64,000 nt of DNA, taken from NCBI GenBank assembly GCA_046347015.1, contig JAXMHA010000009.1:52586-116585 (forward strand). The letters run 5' to 3'. Origin of the DNA: Dokdonella_A sp046347015. GTDB lineage: Bacteria > Pseudomonadota > Gammaproteobacteria > Xanthomonadales > Rhodanobacteraceae. The stretch's first letter is position 1, and the number at the start of each line of letters is the position of its first letter. The notes under the pieces were generated by a model. It made no database searches. It was given only the letters and a program-made list of their open reading frames with translations, and was not told the origin of the DNA. The translations under genes were made by a program, and so were the position numbers. This document shows positions 8,215 through 16,980 of the stretch, piece by piece.

Positions 8215-9162
8215 TCAGGTGCCGACGGCCACGTCCGGGGTGCTGCGGCGCAATAGCCGACCGGCTGTCCGCACGCTGCGCATCACGGCGGCTTTCGATC
8301 GATCGACGGCAGGGTGAACCCCCACCGGGCCCGGCGGCAAGCCGAGCCGGCGGAGGCCGGCGTTGAAGCAATGGGCGTCGGTGCGGCGGTCGGACCCGGC
8401 CGTGCGGAACGTGAACGCAAGCGAGATCGACAGGCCCGACAACGTATGCACGCGATGCGGCGCGATAAACGGGTGGTGCACGCCGAGACCGGGTTCGAGC
8501 TCGAAGCGCATCGCCTTGGCTTCGATGGCATCGCGGTACGGGGGGCGGGTTCCGACATGCGCCAGCAGCAGGTCCCGCTCGGCGGCCGACATCACCTTGT
8601 CGTCGGCCGGATCCCACAGGTACGCGGTCTTGCGGCCGCGGACCTGCAGCAGGAAATTCATCTCCCGGTCCATGTGGTACGGCGTGACCGAATCCTGCGT
8701 CGAAATGAAGACGTAAGTCGAAAACCACGTGACGCGGTCGTCGTACGGTTCGATGGCTGCCGCAATCTCGCCGAGCAGGTGTTCGATGACCGGGCGCATC
8801 TCCGGGTCGAGTTCGGGGTTGTAGATGCACAGGTACGCCTGCAGCTCCTCGAAGCGCTCCAGCGTGTCGGCCATCGTCAGGCCGTGCCGGAAGCGGGCGT
8901 AGGAGGTGTCGAAGTCGGCGTCACCCGGGATTGCGCCGACCCGGAACTGGATTTGCCGCGGCGCCATTCGCCGGCACAGCGCGAACAGCGCATCGCGCCC
9001 GAACATCGGGTGTTCGGCGAGCCGGTGCCGCAGCAGGAACGGCCGGCGGTTGTATCCGTCGCGCAAGGCGCCGGAATCGAACTCGAGCCACGGATCGGCG
9101 CGGAGCCGGCCTTGTCGCAGCAGCTCGCGATGTTCGTCGGCGGTCAGGAATCGTCCCAGCAT
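8215..9162 (-). CDS. Cupin-like/JmjC-type Fe(II)/2-oxoglutarate oxygenase-like protein
   Basis: 315 residues. The metal-binding core is visible: TPYHMDREMNFLLQVRGRKT contains the HxD pair, and HHPFIAPHRVHTL further on supplies the distal His; YLWDPADDKV follows the first strand as in cupin-8/JmjC proteins. Such enzymes hydroxylate proteins or small molecules; the substrate is not evident. An ATG at 9162 with AGGTGGG just upstream is preferred; GTG at 9171 in the same frame is possible. Genes on both sides are also on the minus strand, but spacing of over 100 bp suggests separate units. Confidence 0.75.
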   Translation of the reverse strand: MLGRFLTADEHRELLRQGRLRADPWLEFDSGALRDGYNRRPFLLRHRLAEHPMFGRDALFALCRRMAPRQIQFRVGAIPGDADFDTSYARFRHGLTMADTLERFEELQAYLCIYNPELDPEMRPVIEHLLGEIAAAIEPYDDRVTWFSTYVFISTQDSVTPYHMDREMNFLLQVRGRKTAYLWDPADDKVMSAAERDLLLAHVGTRPPYRDAIEAKAMRFELEPGLGVHHPFIAPHRVHTLSGLSISLAFTFRTAGSDRRTDAHCFNAGLRRLGLPPGPVGVHPAVDRSKAAVMRSVRTAGRLLRRSTPDVAVGT

Positions 9163-9300
9163 GTGTCCCACCTGGCAATCGCCCGCTCGCCGCCATGGCA
9201 GTGGCGGGCCCCGAGGCCATTCTTGCAGGAATCGCGCCGAGCGCGGCCGGACCCGGGGTCGGGAAGGCTCCGGCCGATCGATACGGACCCCCGGGCCCGG

Positions 9301-9879
9301 TTACGCCATCGGCTTGACGCCGATCAGCCAGCCGTGGAGCCAGAACGCGAATACGCCCCACGCCAGGAGGCCGGCGGCAACGGCCAACGCATCGCCCGTG
9401 GCGGTGGCGGCCGGAACGGCAGTTCCGGCAAGCAGGTCACGCCGGCGCGAAAACGTGAAATCGGCCAGCGCCCAGGCGAGGAATGCGCCAAACAACACCA
9501 CGTCGTGCAGATACCCGGTCGCCAGCAAGTGCCCGAAGGCCCACAACGCCGCGCCGGCCAGCATCGGGTGGCCAAGCAGTGCCTTCAGGCGGTTGCGCGG
9601 CACGTAGGTCGCGGCGATCAGCACGAATGCGACCAGCGTGAACAGCGAGTTCAGGTGCCTTGCCCACACGGGCGGCACGTACAGCAGCACGGGCGCGTGG
9701 CGGGCAAGGCCGAACCCGTACACGATCAGCACGAAGCCTGCGATTGACGCCAGCGAATACAGGCCCTTCCACGCATTCAGGCCGATTCGGGCCACCATGT
9801 GCGCACGCCAGTCCGGGGCCAACATGTGCACGGAATGCACGCCGAGGAACAGCGCGAGGCCGGCGATCAATACGGGCAT
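9301..9879 (-). CDS. NnrU family membrane protein
   Basis: 192 residues with five or six hydrophobic helices. NnrU hallmarks are present: LFLGVHSVHML near the N-terminus, WKGLYSLASIAGFVLIVYGF, RNRLKALLGHPMLAGAALWA and HLLATGYLHDVVLFGAFLAW. Family members are linked to denitrification or isoprenoid-type (isomerase-related) membrane chemistry, but the role is often unclear. ATG 9879 is chosen because the protein then begins directly with a hydrophobic helix; an in-frame upstream extension is Arg/Pro-rich and unlikely. No other denitrification gene lies nearby. Confidence 0.9.
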   Translation of the reverse strand: MPVLIAGLALFLGVHSVHMLAPDWRAHMVARIGLNAWKGLYSLASIAGFVLIVYGFGLARHAPVLLYVPPVWARHLNSLFTLVAFVLIAATYVPRNRLKALLGHPMLAGAALWAFGHLLATGYLHDVVLFGAFLAWALADFTFSRRRDLLAGTAVPAATATGDALAVAAGLLAWGVFAFWLHGWLIGVKPMA

Positions 9880-10027
9880 GGCGAAAACCCCTCGTCGCGG
9901 ATCGGGCGCGAGTGTCGCACGAACCGGCATGCCTGCGACCGCGCCGCGAGTCCCGGGACTGCCCCTGGCCGCCGCGCGCGCCGCCCGCGTTGCCGCCCGG
10001 GCGGCTTCGCATTTCCGCTACGGGGCG

Positions 10028-10095
10028 CCGAGGAAATCCTGCTTGCCGATCTGCGCGCCGGCAACGCGGAGGATGTCGTACGCCGTGGTGCAGTG
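10028..10095. repeat. 68-bp direct repeat, left copy (3' end of DUF1993 gene)
   Basis: Matches 14066-14133 in the same orientation with one visible mismatch (C versus T). On the minus strand it encodes the remnant HCTTAYDILRVAGAQIGKQD followed by FLG, the C-terminus of the intact DUF1993 protein near 14.1 kb. Identity stops abruptly on both sides. This arrangement resembles the footprint of an insertion into the 3' end of a gene. Confidence 0.85.
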
Positions 10096-10096
10096 C

Positions 10097-10560
10097 CAGA
10101 GCGGAAACCAGTGTCTTGCGTGCCCGAGTGATCAGCACGGCGCGGGTGTCGGTGAAATCGCGATGCTTCCATATCCGACCGAGGCAATCGCAATTGGTCT
10201 GTACCTGCAGGAGCGCCACCCGCGCTTCGTTCCACGCGATGCCGGTAGTCTCGTCGCGCCGGTTGCAGGCCACGAACAGCCACGGGTAGTGCGACTTCGG
10301 TTTCGCAGCGACTCCACGGTCGCGCAGCCACGCCCTCGGCAGCGGCCTCGATCAGGACCCGAGCATTGCCGTGCGTCGGCGTAGCGTGCCGGCCAATGGA
10401 TCAGATCCTGCGCCTGTGCGTACGCGCGCTCGGCCGTTCCCAACAGCTCCAGGACTTGCTGCGACGGCGGCTGGGAAGCCCGCTCCTGACCGCAGCCGGT
10501 CAGGATCGTGACCTTCAGCCAACTTGCGGGTACAAGTTTCAGAAAAGCGCGCCGTTCCAT
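10097..10560 (-). pseudogene. Decayed lipoprotein-like gene (two or more frameshifts)
   Basis: The start MERRAFLKLVPASWLKVTIL then TGCG reads as a lipoprotein-type signal with a lipobox-like Cys. The first frame continues to about WPARYADAR and is then lost. Coherent sequence resumes in a second frame (NARVLIEAAAEG) and a third (PKSHYPWLFVACNRRDETTG, then WNEARVALLQVQTNCDCLGR and IWKHRDFTDTRAVLITRARK). At least two single-base shifts are needed to restore one protein of roughly 150 residues. It runs directly into the left 68-bp repeat. It starts 58 bp after the end of the restriction-modification pseudogene, same strand. Family not recognised. Confidence 0.6.
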
Positions 10561-10618
10561 GTTGGCCCCCTGTTGCCGGCGTGCCCAAGATGCTCAAGGG
10601 TTGTCGCAGCGATGCGGA

Positions 10619-13600
10619 TCAAACCGGCCGCGGCAAGTCCTTCGCGGCGCTGACGATCGCCTGCGTTTCCACGCTCACGCGCGTGACGCGCGCGAGCAGG
10701 CTGATGACCTTGTTCTTGTAGTCGGCAAAGCGGTGGCAGGTGTTGAATTTCCGCGGAGACGCAGTCTTTCGGGGTCTTTCCTTGTACTGATCGAGGTGGA
10801 TCCATTCGAGCGCGCTGCGGTTGCCGAGCTTGTAGTCCCAAGACCGGGCGGCACGCCGTTGAGCGTGGTCTCCGAATCCAGCGCAACGCTGCCGGTGTCC
10901 TTGTGTTCATTGCGCGCAGTATGGCCTTGGGCGCGGCGTTGCCCTTGCGCTTTTCTTGCCGGTACATCCACGCGCGAAAGCGGCCAGGGTTCGGATTTGA
11001 TTCGTAGCCGATGTGCAGGTCCATCAACTGCGTGCCCCACTCGGCCCACTGCCAGAAGTTTCGGGGAACGGAATGCGCGGGAATTCGCGCTTGAGATTCC
11101 TGCGCGTACTTTCGCGGTAGACTGGATCGTGCAGTACGGCGTAGACGTAGTGGAAGATGTCCTTGCCTGGTGATCGCGCGCTTCTTCTCGTCATTCCGCG
11201 CGCGCGGGATCATGGGGGCTGTAGGGACGCCGAAGGAAATGGCGAAGCCGGCGGCCCGTCAGGGCGAGCCGCAGGATGCGTGGCGAGCATCCAGTGGGTT
11301 CGCCTTCGACGTGGTGCAGAAAGGCGCTGACCTCCGCCTTCGCGGGAGTGACGACGTTCTTGTAGTGATCCCGGAAACTGCTCAAGGCCCAGTCGGAGAT
11401 GTTGTCGATGCGGTTGCCGCTGTCGCCGAATAGCGCCACAGCGCAACTTGCTGGTACGTTGCCGATTGACGAACCGAAATGCAAGTCTGCAACTCGGCCA
11501 GCAAGCACGACGTAAGCTGTTCGCGAGCCGATACTGCTTGAAGCAGATCGCGCGATTGGCGTCGCCGCGTGGAAACATCTGCTCTCTTGCGCCGCCTTCG
11601 TCAATGAACAGATCCGAGTCGTAGAGGAATGCGGAGTAGAGCGACGATATGAGGCGCGCACGATGCGGTCCGAAGCAAAGCTTTCATGCCGCGCCTGCGA
11701 ATTCAACAGCGTCGCTTCAGATTGCGCGACCATTTGATGTCGCTGGAGAGTTCGGCATCCCGCTCTTGTGCGTCGTAGCGATCAATGAAGTAGCGCATCT
11801 TCTGCGACAGAGTGGCCACATCGTCGCAGTAGAGCCACGCGTCCCGATTGGTCGATACCCCCAAAGAAAACAACTTGAATATCGCCTTCTCCTGCGCCGG
11901 CTTCTTCGCGGCCTTCGCCGCCTTGGTCGCGACCGGGATCAGGGTGTCGAAGTCGCTGTCGGTCAGGTTCAGCCAGTTGTGCTTGCCGTCGGGTCGGATT
12001 TCCGTCATCCGCCTGTCGCGCAGGCGCGTGGAACTCAGAAAGTCGAGCTTTTCATCAGACTTTGCGTAATCACGCGCGGCGTCGTAGAAGATGCGGAATC
12101 CATGCGGGCCGTGCTTCTTGACGCAGAACCAGACCGCGATTCCGACGCGAATCTTGTCCTCGAAGATGTTGCCGGCTTCGCGGCGACGGCGCTCGCCACT
12201 GGTGCGCGCGTTGCCTTTGAGGTCGACAATCCAAACTTCGTTGAATTCCTTGGCCAGACACGCGCGAAAGCCATCGAACGTGCGCGCATCGATGAACGAG
12301 GAATTGCTGACGAACGCCACCACGCCGTTCTCGGCGATCCGGTCCGACGCCCAGCGGAAGAAGCGCGCGTACATGTCGTATAGCTTGGTCTTCTGCGCGG
12401 TGCTGGCCTTGATGTAGGTGTCCTTGATGCGCGCGTCGATGTCGGGGTATTCGCGGTTCTTGTTGTTGTCGTTCTCGTTGGCCTGGTTGGCGTTGTAGGG
12501 CGGGTTGCCGATGACGACGGAAATCTTGCGCCGGTTCTGGCGCTTGATGCGCTCGATGTTTTCCTCGCCGAGGCCGAACAAATCGCCGACGTGCTGGCCG
12601 GTGTAGCGGCGCAGTCCCGCGACGTTGTCGAGCGTATCGACGAAACACAGGTTCGGGTATTCGAGGTATTCGCCGCTGATTGCGGCATAGGTCGCCTCGA
12701 TGTTCAGGTTGGCGACGTAGTACGGCAGGATCGCGACTTCGTTCGCGTGCAGTTCTTCCCGGTACTTGTGCTTCAACTTTGCCGGCTGGCCGCGGAAGTG
12801 TTCGAGCAGTTCGCAGATGAAGGTGCCGGTGCCGGCCGCGGGGTCGAGGATTTCCACGTCGCGATCGACGAGGTTGCGGCCGAAGTGCTGCTCGCACAGC
12901 CAGTCGGCCGATTCGATCATGAAGCGCACGATCTCGTTCGGCGTGTAGACCACGCCGAGGCGGTCGGCGGCCTTGGGGTTGTAGACCTTGTAGAAGTTCT
13001 CGTAGACGACCTTGAGGAAGGTCTGCTTCTCGTGGTGGTTGGCGATCTGCCCGGCCGAGCGGCGGATGGCGGCGTAGTAGGGCTCCAGCGCCTTCAGGGT
13101 CTGGTGCTTGGTGTTGCCGGTGAAGAAGGTCTGTTCGAGCTTGTACAGCTCGCGCGCGATGTTGTTGTCCTCGTGGTAGTTGGTGCCGGGGAACACCAGC
13201 GCGAAGATTTCCTCGGTGAGGACGTGCTGGATCAGGATTTCGCACACGTCGGCCTCAGAGAGCGACGGGTTGATCGATTCCTGCGCGTGCTTGAGGAACT
13301 TGTCCGCGGCGGCCTTGAACGTGGCGTTGCCGGTGTAGGCACGGTCGATCATGCCGCGCAGCGCCTCGCACACCGCCGGCAGATCGGCCTTGAATTGTTC
13401 GACCGCCTTGCGGAACTCGGCGATCTCCGGGCGCTCGTAGCCGAAGAACAATTCCAGCAGGCGTTGCAGGTTGTCGACATCGTCGACCGCGCAGCGCAGC
13501 ACCTCGTGCCGGTTCTGGATCAGCACGGCCTCGCGGCTGTCATCGAAGATGATGTTGTCCTGGGGATAGCCGCGCTTGAATTTCGTCTCGATCTCGGCGT

Positions 13601-13862
13601 CGAGGTCGTCTTTTTCGTCCTTGGCTTCCCAGTAGCCAAACGGCAGGCGCAGGCCGTACAGCAAGGCGCCATCGACGTAACGGCGTTCCTTGGCCGGCGA
13701 TTCGATTTCGTATTCCGGCACGAAGGTGAGGTCGTGCGCGCGGCCCCAACCCTTCAACAAATCCTTGAAGGCTTCGCGCACCACGCTCTCGCGGTGCGTA
13801 CCGCCAAGCTGGCGCAGCTTGGCAAGCTCGGCGAGGTACTGCTGGATCAGCAGGCGGGGCAT
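10619..13862 (-). pseudogene. Single-chain restriction-modification enzyme (type ISP/IIG-like), 3' part decayed
   Basis: The first 719 codons (13862 to 11703) are intact. The N-terminal nuclease-like part has YVDGALLYG...YWEAKDE, fitting a PD-(D/E)xK core. The N6-adenine methyltransferase part has motif I DPAAGTGTF and motif IV NPPYN. There is no room for the helicase block of full type ISP enzymes. The C-terminal target-recognition region, with typical phrases GNRIDNISDWALSSFRDHYK, DIFHYVYAVLHDPVYRE, FWQWAEWGTQLMDLHIGYES and DSETTLNGVPPG, is spread over all three frames with at least six breaks, and is interrupted by the 167-bp element at 11188-11354. The reconstructed stop is TGA at 10619. 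The start ATG 13862 follows AGGGAACC. No longer a complete enzyme as written; methylation by the N-terminal part alone is uncertain. Confidence 0.85.
11188..11354. mobile_element. 167-bp palindrome-ended (MITE/REP-doublet-like) insertion
   Basis: The ends are inverted repeats, TCGTCATTCC (11188-11197) and GGAGTGACGA (11345-11354), one mismatch apart. Each is joined to a REP-like core (ccgcgcgcgcggga; ccgccttcgcggga). The inside includes the common xanthomonad stretch gtagggacgccgaaggaaat. It splits the restriction-modification gene between codons for DHYKN and EKKRAIT; the flanks join to a sensible protein when it is removed. It encodes nothing itself. No clear target-site duplication is visible. 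Confidence 0.75.
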
Positions 13863-14055
13863 TCAGGTTCCCTGTTCACGGCGACGGGATTCCCGGCGCC
13901 GGTCCGCATGGTAACCCGCGAATATCAGGGTGCAGGCAACGAGGCGCTTTCGCCAGCAGGACTTCTGGCCAGCCTCGGGCGACGGGGCCAGCGAATGCCA
14001 CGTCGCTGCTGCCGGTTCGCCGCTGTGGCACGGCGGCCAACGTGCCGTGGGCGAT

Positions 14056-14562
14056 CTATTGCTTGCCGAGGAAATCCTGCTTGCCGATCTGTGCGCCGGC
14101 AACGCGGAGGATGTCGTACGCCGTGGTGCAGTGGAAGTAGAGGGTGGGGATCGTGTAACCGAGAAGGTAGTCCTGGCCGTTGAAGTCGAGTTCGCCACGG
14201 CGGGTCTTCATGTGGATGTGGCGGCCTTCGCTGCCATCGATCTGGTCTGCCCTGAAGCCCTTGACGTAGTCGATCGTCCGGATGATGCGGTCGCGGGCTT
14301 CGGCAAGCGTCTTCTCGTTGTCGGGGAAGGGCTTCGGCTCGACCCCCGCGAGGCGCGCCGCGCCGCGCGCACAGACGTCGCAGGCGATCTGGATCTGCTT
14401 CACCAGCGGGAACATGTCGAAAATCAGGCGTTGCTGCAGCAAGCCGTCGGGATCGGCCTTCAGGGCCGTCGCGTGTGCCTCGCCCTTGTGCAACACGTCG
14501 GCGAGGCTGGTCAGCGCGCGCACGAACACCGGCACGGACGCCTGGTACATGGAAATGGTCAC
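14056..14562 (-). CDS. DUF1993 family protein
   Basis: 168 residues. Recognised by MYQASVPVFVRALTSLADVL at the N-terminus, KADPDGLLQQRLIFDMFPL, CDVCARGAARLAGVEP, and HCTTAYDILRVAGAQIGKQD near the end. DUF1993 proteins are small helical DinB-like proteins of unknown function. The start is taken as GTG at 14562: AAGGAG lies 7 nt upstream, whereas the ATG four codons later is badly placed. Its 3' 68 bp are duplicated at 10028, which makes it the likely target of whatever brought in the restriction-modification segment. Confidence 0.88.
   Translation of the reverse strand: MTISMYQASVPVFVRALTSLADVLHKGEAHATALKADPDGLLQQRLIFDMFPLVKQIQIACDVCARGAARLAGVEPKPFPDNEKTLAEARDRIIRTIDYVKGFRADQIDGSEGRHIHMKTRRGELDFNGQDYLLGYTIPTLYFHCTTAYDILRVAGAQIGKQDFLGKQ
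14066..14133. repeat. 68-bp direct repeat, right copy (inside DUF1993 gene)
   Basis: Partner of 10028-10095, lying within the last 25 codons of the intact DUF1993 gene. The DNA between the copies (about 4 kb) holds only the restriction-modification pseudogene and the decayed lipoprotein gene. Confidence 0.85.
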
Positions 14563-14635
14563 GGAAATACTCCTTTTTCGAATGGGGCGCACGGTGGCAT
14601 CGGCAACTGCCTTCGCAGCGCCGGTCCGCCGCGCG

Positions 14636-14839
14636 TCAGGCCACTGCCTTCGGTCCGCGCAACAGCCGGCCCGGCAGGTGGAGGACTGCCTTCAGCAGGT
14701 CGAGCACGCCATCGACCGCGATGCCGAGCAACCGGAACGGCAGCAGGACGAGCCACACGATCGGGTACAGCACCAGCGCCAACAGCGCGAGCGGCCAGCA
14801 AAACACCAGCAACAGCAGCCACAACAGGAATGTCAGCAT
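14636..14839 (-). CDS. Small membrane protein
   Basis: 67 residues, almost entirely hydrophobic for the first 45 (MLTFLLWLLLLVFCWPLALL, then LVLYPIVWLVLLPFRLLG), then amphipathic and basic (GRLLRGPKAVA). Two helices are possible. The ATG at 14839 follows GAGGAACG; an upstream ATG in frame adds a polar stretch and is less likely. It lies between the MFS gene and the DUF1993 gene on the same strand with gaps of about 75 bp. Function unknown. Confidence 0.65.
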   Translation of the reverse strand: MLTFLLWLLLLVFCWPLALLALVLYPIVWLVLLPFRLLGIAVDGVLDLLKAVLHLPGRLLRGPKAVA

Positions 14840-14917
14840 GGTCGCGTTCCTCGGGCTTGGGCAGTGACGCGCCAACATGGGGGCGCCGCCCGCGTCGCAA
14901 AAGGGATTGCCGGCTCG

Positions 14918-16183
14918 TTACCCCTGGGCCGGCTCCGTCGCGCCGCGCACCATGCCGCGCGTCAACCGCACCGTCAGCGCCAGCGATGCCGCGAGGAGCA
15001 GCATGGCCAGCACGAACGCCACGCCTGGCAGATTCTTCACCGGCGCATGGTTGCTGATGAACAGTGCGAACAGGTTTGCGAACAGCGCCGGGCCGAAGAT
15101 CCCGGCGAGGCTTTGCAGGCTCGTCAACGCACCCTGCAAACGGCCCTGCTCGCGCGGGTCGACCTGGTGGGTGACGATCGATTGCGCCGGCGGTCCGGCG
15201 AGCCCGCCGAGGCTGAGGAGCGGGATGCCGGCAAGGAACAGCCACGCAGTCGGTGCGAAGCCGAACAGTGCGTACCCGACCACGCAGAATGCGAGGCCGG
15301 CCAGCATCATCCTCCGCTCGCCCAATGACGGCAGCAGTTTGCGGACCAGCACGGCCTGGACGAAGCCGCTGCACAGGCCGACGAGGCCGAGCGTGTAGCC
15401 GACGACTTGCGGTCCCCATCCGTAGCGGTAATCGGTGTAGAGCACGTAGGTCGAGTTCAGTGAATACTGCGCCAGCGCGATCAGGAAGAACACCGTGGCG
15501 AAGCCCAGCACCTGCGGATACCGGCGCAGCAGCATCAACGAGCCGAGCGGATTGGCATGGCGCCAGTCGATGCGTGGACTGCGCCGATCCAATGGCAGCG
15601 ATTCCGGCAGCACGAACCAGCCGTAGCAGAAGTTGACGAGGGCGAGTCCCGCCGCGACCCAGAACGGCAGGCGGATCCAGTAGTGGCCGAGGAAACCGCC
15701 CAGCGCCGGTCCGACGACGAAGCCGATGCCGAACGCCGCGCCCAGCAGGCCGAATGCGGCGGCGCGCTTCTCGCGGGGCGTGATGTCGGCGATGTAGGCA
15801 TTCGCGGTGCTGAAACTCGCCGCGCACATTCCGGACACCGCGCGGCCGACGAACAGCAGCCACAGCACCGGCGCCAGCGCCATCACGATGAAGTCGATGC
15901 CGAGCCCGAAGCTCGAGATCAGGATCACGGTGCGCCGTCCGAAGCGGTCCGACAGCGCGCCCTGGATCGGCGAGCAGACGAACTGCATCAGCATGAACAA
16001 CGTCCCGAAGCCGCTCGACCACACGGCCGCCTTGGCGATGCTGCCGCCCACCAGTTCGACGATCAGGTGCGGCAGCACCGGGATGATGATGCCGAACGCG
16101 AGCATGTCGATCGTGACCGTGACGAAGACGAAGATCGTCGCCGCACGGCGGCGCGGGTGGTCCAGGACTTCGGGATCACTCAT
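14918..16183 (-). CDS. MFS transporter (TCR/Tet-like drug efflux)
   Basis: 421 residues with twelve predicted helices. The MFS signature between helices 2 and 3 is GALSDRFGRRTVILISS (G-x-L-x-D-x-x-G-R-R), and TM1 contains IDMLAFGIIIPVLPHLI, close to TetA-class proteins. IADITPREKRAAAFGLLGAA is the typical loop 4-5 phrase. Likely a proton-driven exporter of drugs or metabolites in the inner membrane; the substrate cannot be told. It ends 78 bp before the small membrane protein gene and starts 69 bp after folE stops, all minus strand. Confidence 0.92.
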   Translation of the reverse strand: MSDPEVLDHPRRRAATIFVFVTVTIDMLAFGIIIPVLPHLIVELVGGSIAKAAVWSSGFGTLFMLMQFVCSPIQGALSDRFGRRTVILISSFGLGIDFIVMALAPVLWLLFVGRAVSGMCAASFSTANAYIADITPREKRAAAFGLLGAAFGIGFVVGPALGGFLGHYWIRLPFWVAAGLALVNFCYGWFVLPESLPLDRRSPRIDWRHANPLGSLMLLRRYPQVLGFATVFFLIALAQYSLNSTYVLYTDYRYGWGPQVVGYTLGLVGLCSGFVQAVLVRKLLPSLGERRMMLAGLAFCVVGYALFGFAPTAWLFLAGIPLLSLGGLAGPPAQSIVTHQVDPREQGRLQGALTSLQSLAGIFGPALFANLFALFISNHAPVKNLPGVAFVLAMLLLAASLALTVRLTRGMVRGATEPAQG

Positions 16184-16252
16184 GCGGGAGAGGGAACCGG
16201 GTGGCGCGGGGAGCGCAGGTGGAGGCGTCGCCGCCGTGCCCGCGCCGGTCGC

Positions 16253-16882
16253 CTAGCGCGCGGCGTCGATGTCGATGAAGCGCAGAAATTCGGCACGCGT
16301 GCGGGCATCCTCGCGGAACGAGCCGAGCATTTGGCTGGTCACGAGGGACACGCCGCGCTTGTGCACGCCGCGTGTCGTCATGCACTGGTGAGTGGCGTCG
16401 ACGACGACACCCACGCCGCGGGGGTGCAGGACCTCGTCGATGCAGCTCGCGATCTGCGCGGTGAACTTTTCCTGCACCTGGAAGCGATGCGCGAACGCGT
16501 CGACCACGCGGGCGAGCTTCGAAATGCCGACCACCTTGCCGTCGGGAAGGTAACCCACGTGCGCGTGGCCGATGATGGGTGCGATGTGGTGTTCGCAGAA
16601 GGATTCGAACTGGATGTCGCGCAGCACGATCATCTCGTCGTAGCCGGCCACTTCCTTGAACGTGCGGCGCAGGTAGTCCTGCGGGTCCTCGTTGTAGCCG
16701 GAGAACCATTCCGAGTAGGCATCGACGACGCGCTTGGGCGTGTCGCGCAGGCCTTCGCGGGTGGGCTCGTCCCCGGCCCAGCGCAACAGGACCCGCACGG
16801 CGTCCATCGCCTGCTCGCGGGTCACCGGCGGCGAAGTGGGGCGCGCCGCGGCGCACAGGGACGGCATGGAGGGCTCGGACAT
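16253..16882 (-). CDS. folE: GTP cyclohydrolase I
   Basis: 209 residues. Converts GTP to dihydroneopterin triphosphate, the first step of folate and tetrahydropterin synthesis. Motifs: REGLRDTPKRVVDAYSEWFS, FESFCEHHIAPIIGHAHVGY (zinc-binding Cys and His), GKVVGISKLARVVD, and HQCMTTRGVHKRG with the third zinc Cys. The start ATG 16882 gives MSEPSMPSLC; upstream in-frame sequence is Arg/Gly-rich and non-homologous in character. In context it can feed the pterin-dependent phenylalanine hydroxylase encoded about 4 kb away. Confidence 0.97.
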   Translation of the reverse strand: MSEPSMPSLCAAARPTSPPVTREQAMDAVRVLLRWAGDEPTREGLRDTPKRVVDAYSEWFSGYNEDPQDYLRRTFKEVAGYDEMIVLRDIQFESFCEHHIAPIIGHAHVGYLPDGKVVGISKLARVVDAFAHRFQVQEKFTAQIASCIDEVLHPRGVGVVVDATHQCMTTRGVHKRGVSLVTSQMLGSFREDARTRAEFLRFIDIDAAR

Positions 16883-16980
16883 GTCGGTCTCGCGGTTGGA
16901 TGAACCCGCTAGTCTAACGCGGTCCGCGTAGCGGTGATCGCCGGAGACCCCTCGCGGTTGCCCGTGACCGCCCGCGATCG

